The translations under genes were made by a program, and so were the position numbers. Below the pieces are notes generated by a model that had not been told where the DNA came from, made no database searches, and saw only the letters and a list, made by a program, of their open reading frames with translations. From positions 23,372,001 through 23,436,000 of the forward strand of contig OX485806.1 in NCBI GenBank assembly GCA_950295325.1: a stretch of DNA of 64,000 nt. Reading direction: 5' to 3'. Numbering within the stretch: position 1 is the stretch's first letter; each line of letters opens with the position of its first letter. Positions 28,901 to 37,560 of the stretch are shown piece after piece. Source of the stretch: Polytrichum commune. Lineage: Eukaryota > Streptophyta > Polytrichopsida > Polytrichales > Polytrichaceae.

Positions 28901-31900
28901 AATTTAGCACCTCTTCGCATGCCAAAATAAGTTTGACCCTAGATGAACCAATATAGAAATTTCTTGGTTCACACCCCCACATTACCTCCAAGCATGAACT
29001 ACAAACATACCAAACATGGAAGGTTTTGTATGCAAAACAACCCAACTCCCAACCAAAAGTCATGTTGAATTAAAGAATAACTCTAGTGTCTTCAAATATA
29101 ATAGTACAACAATATCAAAATAATCCTAAACTGACAGTTTATATACCTGTATTTGTAGCAGATGGTTGAGTACACTAGCAACATACAAGGAAATTGCCGC
29201 CCGATGAGGTGTAGACAGGCTCTTCGAATCTGAACGCAGGACTCGAAGAGTGTGTTCCAAAGCACAAATAACAAAAGGCCCAAATTCAGGAGCCACTAAG
29301 CCTGTAAAAACCAACAATTTCATTACTTCCAGGGTGAGAGACAAAATATTTCTCCCTGCAGGCCTGACTCAACAAAAATATTTAGCAGTACACTGGATAT
29401 TCCTATTAGTGTCGGAGGAATATTGATGTGGATTTTAATGTGGGCTACACTAATTGTCTAGTCAGTGTAGAATTATTGCAGGCCCAAGACCCCAGGTCTT
29501 CGCCTAAGTCTTCTTGGAGGCTTCTAACCAACACCTTGAGTACTAATTCAAGGACAAAAGTAGCATAAAATAAAACAGACGCCCAAATCAATTTCCTGAA
29601 GGAATACTTAATATGGCCGACAAAAATTTTAAACTAGAGATTTGGCATGGGTTAAAAATTAATGTGGGTTCTAGAGAATTATTGTAGCTCACACATTAAT
29701 AGGACTTTTTCGTGTAGCTATTAGAAACACCAGTGCTCTCAATGTGATTGTAATGAAAAACCTTCCCAGTGAAGATTGAAATGCCAAGTTGCTTCAGGAA
29801 GAGCCAGAAATAATTCAACCGAACTAGTATCATTGAAACATTGAAACCATTAAAGAATTGGACAATGTTGGTCTTTTTTGAATCAGAAAGTCACCTGAAG
29901 ATTTGTAGTGAACATCAATGGAGCCATCCTCCAAGGAGTTTGCAGACAACAGGGTAAAAAGTTGGTCCAAGTGCTTGTACAGCGTCCTACCAACAGTTCC
30001 CACAGCCTCGGAAAGAAAACCAACAACCGCATCGCCAATGTGTCCTAAAAATGTTTGATTTGAATGGGTCTCATCAAGCAAACCCTCTCTATTATTATTA
30101 CTCGTTATTCCCTCTAACCTCAAAAGGTGATCCAACCACATACTTGCCTCCCAAGCATTGCTATCAAATGCTCCCGTACTCAACATGAAACGGGACGCAA
30201 GCACATATGCAGACTTTCTTACTCTCTCTACATTTGAACCTACAATCATTTTGAGCAATGGTTTCACATGCTTGTACATCAAACCCGATCCAGACAGATC
30301 CACAAATTTTGAAGTGGAATTATTTTTTGGAGAACCCTTCTGAAGACACCCTGTAGTTGATAGAAGAAGCGATAAGAAGGCTTCCTGCTGTAGTAGAGAT
30401 AGTTGCATTGGATCAGATGGGAGCAATTTGAAAGGGTCGAATCCTTTATCTGCAAACGCAACAGGAAGCACCCTCTACAGCAGACAAAACAATGAAAACC
30501 ACTTTAACAAAAAGAGAAATACACTTATAAACAACTTATCCAAAATGAACAATATGTCGCACAAGGTCTTCATGCAGCAAGCTGGAAACTCGTCTACTCT
30601 ATTCCATCAGATTGCCGTTCTAGTGAATAAAAGCTTACAGTAACCCAAATATCAACAACACTGCACTTATACCATAAATAAGTTCAAGTAAAGATTCTTG
30701 ACAATAGAGTTATGCTTTAACTCAATGAGATTTTTCATTGGGTTGCTCCCTTCGATTTCCTGTTGGGTGATTTGCATACAATATCAGATATTGCTTCCCA
30801 CTTGTGGTGCATGCTCGGAGATAGTGTTTGAATTTGAATAAAAAGCCAATATAGAATGTTCTTTGTTCAAACCTCCACACTACCTCCAAGCATGCACCAA
30901 AATTTTACCGAATATGGAGGGTGTTGCAAAACAACCAACTCCCGGCCAAAAGTCATGTTGAATTGGAAGATAACTTTTATGTCTATTGATAAGAGCACAC
31001 AAAAAAATTTACATCAACATAAATTTTGGGCCATAGATTTTTTGGTCATATCACATTAATCTTCACCTGGTATGCAGCGAGCAATTCAAGAACTTTGGCA
31101 TGGAGCAGAGATTGTGTATCGCCTTCAGCAGTAACACCCCATATTTGAATAAGTGTTTGTGCTTCACTTGAAGAAGTATCCTGATCATCCTCCACAACTT
31201 CACTATTTGACTTAATTTCATCAACATTGTTCACAAGACTTGTTTCATTGCCCTCTTCAGTGGTATAACCCTTGTCTTTCTTCCTTCTCTTGCCACCTGG
31301 CACCACTTCCACATTTTGGGTTCTCTTTTTCTGGGTCCCATCTGAGGGCTGGGAATTGCTTGAATTCAATGTTGAATAGATGATAAGTAAGATATTTGGA
31401 TCTGGCAAAGTTGCCCGCATTGTATCTTGGATGTTCTCCACCAATTTCAACCACTCAAGCTTCTTCAATTCCTTCTCGTCCCTAAAAGCCTCTTCACCTG
31501 TTCTTCTCCTTTCTTCAAAGAGTGTACCTGTTACAACCCCGGAATTTTTTGAGGAACAATTTGCTTCACTAATTGAGGACCCCGTTTCTTTGGAGGAAGA
31601 CAAGGTGTTCGCGGCTGTAAATGCCGCATCAAGGAGAATCTCCAATGAAAGAAGCGCTTCCAATAGTACCCGCAAACAAGCATGCTTTATAAGCACATTG
31701 ACATGTTGCAAACCCCTATTGAGTGCCACCTTGGTCAATGTCCGTGGGAGTATGCGACGAAGAGTGCTCCGAATTAAGGGTCCATCTAGAACTGGGACTA
31801 GAAGACCCTGGGATGTCATTAATGAGAAAGGGGGTGGAACACTTGAAATCTTTATAAGCTCGGCAACAAGAGACATAGCTAAAAACCTGCACAAAATGGA

Positions 31901-34900
31901 AGGAGAAACATTACTCCAATGCTTCAAATACTATTGTCTAATAAGATTTCAACAAAGTAAATCAACAAAGGACTTCTTGGCATTACACATCAAGGTAGTA
32001 GTTTCTTTCCGGCTCTTACATGCAACCTCACAAAGTCCTTTCTCTATAGAAACAAATGGTTTGAAGAGGTTATAAGGTAAGAGCATGCTGAAACCATTAC
32101 CTTACCAAAACCAAACATCCCAAGAACTTGCACAAAAAGTACAAAATGATTTTGAGAATATCCACTCACTTAGCATCAGGCTCCCATAATGGTCTTGGGT
32201 CATCTACCAAAAAAGTCTTCAAACCCTTAAATCTTTTGCAAACGAATTTCAAATAATAAGTACTTTGGTGCATTGGAATCCTCTGTCAATTGCTAACAAG
32301 ATTCATTTGGAACTTGTTGATCTGAAATTTTGTATCTTAGCTTAGTCCTTAGCACCATCTACTATAATAGTGAGAAAGGATCACCAACAACTACTCACCA
32401 TGTAGGAGAAGGCCGCGGCTCTAAAGAAAACGGCACAGAATCCAGATATGCTGCTGCAAGCTTCGGCCTCGACCTGGCCGTCGCCAACAAAAGCTCTCGG
32501 TGTCGAACAACCTCAGTCACTCGCAACCGCAACATCAATCGCAACAGCCTTCCTTGATTTCCACCAAATGCTCCGGCCTTGGCATTAACGGGTTCCCATG
32601 TGGACGAAACCTCGGGACACAACCCATGTGACGGATCTGTGCAAAGGGATGTGAGGACTTTGTAAGCTAAATCGGCTGAGTCTACAAATAGCTCATCACC
32701 TGCAATTCGTGCTAGTTGTTCAAGGGCAACATCACCGAAAACCGCACTCTGAAGTCCCGTTGGTACAAGTGATGCTGGAGCCATAACCTTCTCTTGAATG
32801 ACAAAGAGCACTTGAGTAATGGTTGATTCTTCATCTTTCGCAAGTCCGTGGAAAACTCCAGCATAGAGCGGTCGCTTCTGCAGGATCCATCGCAGAAGCC
32901 CCGGGTCCCCAACAACCAAAAATGACAGAGCAAATTCGATAAAGAAGAACCTAAAGAGATGAAGCATAGTTAAACAAGTGCAATTCCCCTGGAACTAAAA
33001 AAAGGAATGCATGGGTCCTACTTCATATGCATAAGGACCCAACGAAAGATGATAATTCTCATGACAAATTTTTTTCATTAGAAAAGTCGATATTCTTGAA
33101 TAACGGTCATTTCTTCATCTTTTGCAAGTTTGTGAAAAACTCCGGGATAGAGAGGTTGCTTCTGAAGAATCCATCATAGAAGCCCTGGTCCTCCAACAAA
33201 CAAAAATGACAGAGCAAACTTGATAAAGAAAAACCTAAATAACTTTAGCATAGTTAAACAAGTGCAATTACCCTAGAACAGAGCAGTATGTGGGATCAGA
33301 CTGTAGGAACTCAATGTAAGGTGTGGTCCTCCTTCATGTTCGTAAAGACTCAACAATCAATGATATTTCTCATGACAATTTTTGTTCATTCAACAAGATG
33401 ATGTTTTGCCTAGGTTCAGACACTCCATGCATAATACAAGATGGTCTTAAATTCTGCTCTACAATTCCAAGCTTTCTGGACCCTGACTACTACATCCACT
33501 CCCTATGCTGGAACCATCACTTGAGCATTGAGGTAAGTGGGCCCTTCATGGTCATTGTCTTGCTAATCGGACAGCTATATTTGATTGGTGTGTGGTTAGG
33601 TGTGATGTAAGAACAGACACCAAAAAGACGCATGTTTAAAAGAGATTGGACTACATGCTCAAAATATGTTAACTAATATTCTAGGTTCAATAGTCAACAT
33701 AATTGAGGGGACCTATATGACCATTTAATATCCAGGAGAATCTTAACTGTGATGATGAATAAGATAATCATACGAGCTCCAGAAATTATGAGGAAAATGA
33801 CATGATTTGGAATTGACAATCATCTTGCACTGATTGCATGTTTTACATCCTATGAGAAGTGGGAGCAGACCTTTAAGTGTCCATGTAAGGCCCATTTAAC
33901 TCAACTGCCATCTCTTGCAAATGGTTTAGACAGTCAATACTTTCACAATTAAGTTGTCACAAAGTACCTCAAATTCTTGAAGGACCTTAGCCCTGTTAAC
34001 CCAAGCAGGGACTCTAAAGACAACTCAATCAAGAATAAGCATAGAAAGCACAAGGAGGTTATTCATACCTTGTGGAGTGATTCAGAGAACCTTGGGTTGC
34101 ATTTACGACTGGAGCTTTGAAAGGGTGCTGGGCAAGCTTCTTCAGAGCCTCCAGAGTAAAATCAAAATTGGTTGCAACCTCAACAGCTATAAGTTTCCCT
34201 CGTAGCACAACACTGGACATCAATTTGAGGGCAGCTTTCTGTCTACTTCTTTGACTAGACGACAGATGGGAGTATATATCTTTCAATTTCGTTCGGGCAA
34301 TAGTTCGTGCCAGTTTGTCAAGTCGGGCCTGACACATCACCACATCATTAATACACAACCTGAGAGAGGGTTGACATCCAAGTGTTATGACGCATTCAAT
34401 GAACTCCTAGAAACTCGAAATATCTGAGAAACCAAGCCAATAATGTACTGACTGAACCATCAACCAATACACTTTGCTGTAGGTCCTCCAAAAATGTGCT
34501 AGAATTGCTGAAGCACTCAGCAAATGGTACATGAGAGTTTTTTAACTACACTCTGCAGCAATAAACTCTGATCTATAACCAAGGCACATCTACTCCAAAT
34601 GCAACTTCCAAGTTTCAGTGCTGATAGAGTTAGGATTATCTCTCAACTCAATGGGACTTTTCGTCAGGAGTTCGAACCAGCATGCACCAAAAACTTTTTA
34701 ACCATGCAAAACAACCAACTCCTGACCAAAAGTCATTGAGTTAGAGGATGTAACTCTAATATAGTCACCAAATCATCATCAGCTCTGCTTCCATGCTTTC
34801 AGGGGTTTGACCAAAGGGACATTCTGTATGAGTTCAATTCATTGAGGGTCAAACTCATCATTTTGGCATGCCAAGAGGTACTATAAAAATAAGTTTGGCC

Positions 34901-36297
34901 CTCAATAAACCTCACAAAATAGTTGCTCTTCATTCAAATTCAAACACTTCCTCTGAACATGCACCATCACAAGTGGAAAGAAATTAATAGAATACTGTAT
35001 GCAAAACAACCACTAGAAAATTAAAAATCATAGGGGACCAACTCCCAACAAAAAGTCCCATTGGTGAGGGCACGCTTCCATGTGCTGGCAAAATCAACAA
35101 AAACACTAGATGACAAAAATTTGGACCCCCCTCCACATGGAAGCGTGCACTAATATTTGCCGGAAAACAAAAGTCAACAGCTAGCACGATAATTAATCCA
35201 GTCATATAACGTTCATAATGAATAAGTACGAGAATGATCGCACTCCAACTTGCATGTTGGACAACAATGCAAATATATTCTCTTGTATGGTGGTCCCCCT
35301 ATTCCACATTGAAGAGCTCGGCCATCAAGATTCTCGAAGATATTGGCAAAAGCTTCGCCGTTGTTGACAAACTCCATTTTGCTTTGTCAAAAGTGCCAGC
35401 ACATGGAAGTATGCCCTTAAGAGGATATAACTCTAATTAGAGGGGTGGCTTAAACCCAAGGCCCAAACCTAGGTCCAATGGAAACAACGAGGGTTAAGCC
35501 GCTGAGGCCGGACTAGTACTCTCATGGGTGACCTTCCTTGCATTTGATTTCTTGTGCACCCTACCACCTATGGTCCACCCAATCATAGTGGGTCTATGTA
35601 TTTGCAATCCACCATGTGGAAACCTAGGACTTGCACTTGGGGGAGATACGTGCCAACCAGCTTCTCCGCACCCATCGAAGGCGTTCACCTTCGAAAGCAG
35701 GCAGTAGTCTTCAGGGTCCTCGTAGTCTTCAGGGCCCTCTAAATTCTTGTAATGCCCGTTCCGAGATTACATATTTTGGGATTACATATAGACTTCATTC
35801 AACTCAAAAATGAAGCAGCACCATAATTTTCATGCCGGTGGCAACATTGGAGGGCAACATTAGAGTCGTCTTTCTTTTCTTTTCTAACTCTAATCAGACA
35901 CACACACACATACGAAATCACATCACCGGTGAAAGCAATTTTGGTAAGGAATTCAAACATGCACCTGCAAGATGACCATCGCCTTTGTATCAGTGTTGTT
36001 GGCTACATCATCTCCATCAATGCTCTTGACCTCTCCTTTACCCATTGGGTGGCGGAGCATTTCAGAGATAAGTAGCATCAACGGGACGGCGGTTGGGGCG
36101 CCAGAGCCTCCCTCCCATGCTGTCAAAAGCTCGACACATTTTGGTGACGCCAATACATACTGCCGCAATACTCTGCCTCCCTGTTGAGGATCTGCCATCA
36201 CTTTGAGCATTTCCTGCAACCCATGCAGCAACTCATCGGCGTCTCGTGACGCTATGCCAGCTGCTAGTGTCTGCGTCTGTTCATCCACCAGCTCCAT
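16946..36297 (-). CDS. URB1: URB1/Npa1-like nucleolar pre-60S assembly factor, 16 exons
   Basis: Very large helical-repeat nucleolar protein needed for early 60S assembly and 27S pre-rRNA processing in the characterised homologues. Exons in transcription order: 35965-36297, 34069-34328, 32399-32950, 31067-31886, 29895-30474, 29147-29301, 25394-28595, 24609-24865, 23877-24110, 22741-22944, 22023-22226, 21573-21734, 20117-20485, 18529-18994, 17953-18043, 16946-17231. All introns fit GT-AG and the phases agree throughout, giving 8175 nt and 2724 residues, near the size of plant URB1. The N-terminal Npa1 region spans exons 2-4 (RLDKLART, KLMSSVV, GLLRWILQKRPLYAGVF, VPTGLQSAVFG). A basic stretch (KRRKK) near residue 581 may be a nuclear signal. 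Exon 8 starts the conserved C-terminal block at residue 1968 (GFSGLVGMDFLWGEAALKRR). The start of exon 2 was set at the acceptor that keeps frame; one 30 bp upstream would shift it. Reading through the donor of exon 15 gives an early stop at 17949. Individual splice sites are predictions. Confidence 0.9.
18178..18475. mobile_element. MITE family U, copy 1 (URB1 intron 14)
   Basis: It shares with the other six copies the arm CTCAACATGACATTTGGTCG followed by GGAGTTGGTTGT, the block GTGCATGCTTGGAGGTAGTG, and the inverted centre GTTCATTGAG ... TTTGACCCTCAATGAAC. The whole unit is close to palindromic and codes for nothing. Confidence 0.75.
24262..24606. mobile_element. MITE family U, copy 2 (URB1 intron 8)
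   Basis: It runs from TAGAGCTATCCTTTAACTCA to the facing arm that ends two bases from the exon 8 donor. The centre is a near-perfect hairpin in which CATTGAGGGTCAAACTCATT is followed, 21 bp on, by its complement with one base missing. The element makes up most of this 498-bp intron. Confidence 0.8.
24965..25320. mobile_element. MITE family U, copy 3 (URB1 intron 7)
   Basis: Terminal arms of about 40 bp are inverted: GATAACCTCTAACTCAACAT at the left and its imperfect complement ending in AGAGTAACC at the right. The interior blocks match the other copies. The length is about 355 bp. Confidence 0.8.
28733..29085. mobile_element. MITE family U, copy 4 (URB1 intron 6)
   Basis: This is the best-preserved pair of ends: TAGAGTTATCCTTTAATTCA at the left and its complement, ending TAACTCTA, at the right. 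The outer TA on both sides fits a TA target-site duplication of the Tc1/mariner kind. Confidence 0.85.
30705..30979. mobile_element. MITE family U, copy 5 (URB1 intron 4)
   Basis: Ends are TAGAGTTATGCTTTAACTCA and its imperfect complement. At about 275 bp it is shorter than copies 3 and 4 and lacks the central hairpin, which suggests an internal deletion. Confidence 0.75.
32080..32345 (+). repeat. Dispersed repeat F2, copy in URB1 intron 3
   Basis: It matches 51838-52095 in the same orientation through AGCATGCTRAAACCA, GAGAATRTCCAC, GGTCTTGGGTCA against GGTTTTGGGTCA, TTTGGTGCATTGGAATCC against TTCGGTGCATCGAAATCC, and CTGTCAATTGCT followed by ACAAGATTCAT. It has no coding potential. Confidence 0.7.
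33081..33241 (-). pseudogene. Decayed duplicate of URB1 exon 3
   Basis: This stretch of intron 2 repeats the 5' part of exon 3 together with its splice acceptor and flanking intron (compare 32799-32990). Read on the minus strand it gives FFFIKFALSFLFVGGPGLL, a stop, then WILQKQPLYPGVFHKLAKDE, against FFFIEFALSFLVVGDPGLLR and WILQKRPLYAGVFHGLAKDE in the true exon. The arginine codon CGA has become TGA. The acceptor-like TTATTTAG remains, so it could act as a decoy exon. Confidence 0.85.
33560..33890 (+). repeat. Dispersed repeat F1, copy 2 (URB1 intron 2)
   Basis: This is the longest copy of the F1 family. It carries TTCAATAGTCAACATAATTG, GACCTATATGACCATTTAAT, GATGAATAAGAT and CATGTTTTACAT blocks that recur near 3480 (reverse), 46040, 47500 and 63930. 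Confidence 0.65.
34625..34758. mobile_element. MITE family U, copy 6, internally deleted (URB1 intron 1)
   Basis: Both terminal arms are present (TAGAGTTAGGATTATCTCTC at the left, ending GTAACTCTA at the right), but only about 134 bp remain. Almost all of the interior is missing. Confidence 0.75.
34786..35437. mobile_element. MITE family U, copy 7, split by another MITE (URB1 intron 1)
   Basis: The left arm is eroded. The centre and right arm match the family up to CAACAAAAAGTCCCATTG near 35063, then a different element intervenes (35068-35416), and the end of the family arm (GAGGATATAACTCTAA) resumes at 35421. This copy is older than the element that split it. Confidence 0.65.
35068..35416. 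mobile_element. Second MITE type, nested in a family-U MITE
   Basis: The inverted ends are about 23 bp: GGGCACGCTTCCATGTGCTG at 35068 and its complement, with two or three mismatches, ending at 35416. The element is 349 bp and non-coding. It interrupts the right arm of a family-U MITE. The flanks (TGA and TTA) may be remains of a 3-bp duplication, but this is weak. Confidence 0.7.
35441..35884 (+). mobile_element. 5S rRNA-derived SINE-like retroposon, copy A (URB1 intron 1)
   Basis: A 444-bp element flanked by a 13-bp duplication with one mismatch: TAACTCTAATTAG at 35428-35440 and TAACTCTAATCAG at 35885-35897. The first ~100 bp resemble plant 5S rRNA from its first base: GGGTGGCTTAAACC, then GGTCCAATGG, CGAGGGTTAAGCC, ACTAGTACTC and ATGGGTGACC, the last corresponding to the box C region of the internal promoter. 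The remaining ~340 bp are not 5S-like but are shared with copy B. The tail is T-rich. Long target-site duplications point to target-primed reverse transcription and argue against a Cassandra-type LTR, which would leave about 5 bp. It lies in the antisense direction within the URB1 gene. Confidence 0.8.
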
Positions 36298-36304
36298 GGC
36301 GGCC

Positions 36305-37345
36305 TACTGACTGGAAGAAAGAGAAGTAAAAAATGGAACAGCAAACCAGTTTTCTTAAACCCTGGTACCCATTCCACGTACCCTAAGCCCAAAAACCTTG
36401 CAAGAAGACTCGAGGAACTTGCTCAAAGATGCCTTGTGCCGTGTCCTAATTGGAAGAAAAGTTGAATAAGAAATGTAGATGATGCATCAAATTCCTCAAT
36501 AGCCTTAACCCTTAAACCCTAAACCCTGAAAGAAGACTCCGGGAGCTGGCTCGAAGGTGCTTTGTGCGTATCCTAATTGGAAGAAAAGATGAAGAAGCGC
36601 TCTAGAGGATGCAAATTCCTCAAATTCCAACTCTGCTCTACGGCGGCTGACCAACCGACTGGAAGAAAAGATGGAACAGAAAAACCAGTTTTCTTAAACC
36701 CTCGTACCCATTCCACCCATGTCTTCCTTTTCCCGAACCTAAGCCCTACACCCTTGCAAGCAAGAAGACAAGGGAGCTTGCTTAAAGATGCTATGTGCGT
36801 GTCTTAATTGGAAGAGAAGATGAAGAAGCAATGTAGATGATGATGCAAATTCCATAATAACCTTGACCCTTAAACCCTAAACCCTGAATGAAGGCTCGTG
36901 GAGGTTGCTTAAGGGTGTTTGCGCGTATCCCAATTGGAAGGCAAGCTGAAGAAGAGGAAGCACTACTCTAGACGATGCAAATTCCTCAAAAACTATAACC
37001 TCTTAAACCCTAAACCCCTGAGAGAAGAGGCAGAAGCTTGCTTGAAGATGCTTTGTGCGAATCCTGATTGGAAGAGGAGATGAAGAAGCAGTCTAGATAA
37101 GTAATGCACATTCTCAAAAACCTTAACCCTCAAACCCTAAACCCTAAACGCTGCTGAACGTCCCAACTCGAGGAGATGAAGGAGCAACCTAGATGATGCA
37201 AATTACTTCCAAGTAATGCAACCTTCAATCCCACACTCTTAACCCTCCGAACAGTAAGACTCGAAAAGCTTGCTTAAACCTCGGTACATGTCCCAACTAG
37301 AACAGAAGATGAACTTGGAGCAATTTTAGGGGAATGATGCTAATT
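36305..37345 (-). promoter_or_regulatory. Degenerate tandem repeats with telo-boxes upstream of URB1
   Basis: Starting just upstream of the URB1 ATG, a unit with blocks CTAATTGGAAGAAAAGATGA, GATGCAAATTCCTCAA, CTTAACCCTTAAACCCTAAA and GCTTGCTTAAAGATGCT recurs five to seven times at spacings of about 130-180 bp. A larger duplication of about 345 bp is overlaid on this. Clear AAACCCTAAACCC motifs lie near 36515, 36873, 37006 and 37132, and partial TTAAACCC motifs near 36354 and 36693. On the URB1 strand these read as TAGGGTTT telo-boxes. The position and motif suggest promoter and 5' untranslated sequence multiplied by tandem duplication. Confidence 0.75.
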
Positions 37346-37560
37346 ACTCAAAATTCCTAAACTCTGGCACACTCTAAGCCCTTACATGGAGAAAAAAACC
37401 CCGTCAAAGAGCACTTTCGTTGAATAGACTCACTCCGAGCTGCGCCTCAACTCAGCAACAACCGATGGAATCTTACAGGCCCTCCTCCACCTGGCTCTAA
37501 TATCTAAAAGAAACCAACTTTCAAAGTAGGGTGGACACCGATTCACACAGCCGTGTGGTG
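37346..37560. other. Spacer between URB1 upstream repeats and hAT copy 1
   Basis: About 215 bp with no recognisable feature. Its last 8 bp (GTGTGGTG) form the left target-site duplication of the hAT element. Confidence 0.5.

Noticed and set aside
31380-32075. 231-codon plus-strand frame
   Set aside because: Antisense shadow of URB1 exon 4. The minus strand carries the conserved protein with consistent splice phases.
34329-34358. Earlier acceptor for URB1 exon 2 (CTCTCAG|GTTGTG)
   Set aside because: It looks good as a splice site, but joining exon 1 to it shifts the frame and gives an immediate stop. The acceptor GTGTCAG|GCC 30 bp on keeps the frame and the conserved RLDK start.
35441-35540. 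Functional 5S rRNA gene
   Set aside because: The similarity is patchy, with many changes over the first half, and the unit sits as a single copy inside a longer element with target-site duplications.
35441-35884. Cassandra-type LTR
   Set aside because: Cassandra LTRs carry 5S sequence, but here the 5S-like domain starts at the element's first bases, the flanking duplications are 10-13 bp in both copies, there are no TG...CA ends and no second LTR or primer-binding site nearby.
36305-37345. Interstitial telomere
   Set aside because: The CCCTAAA motifs occur once or twice per unit, embedded in unrelated repeated sequence, not as a continuous telomeric array.
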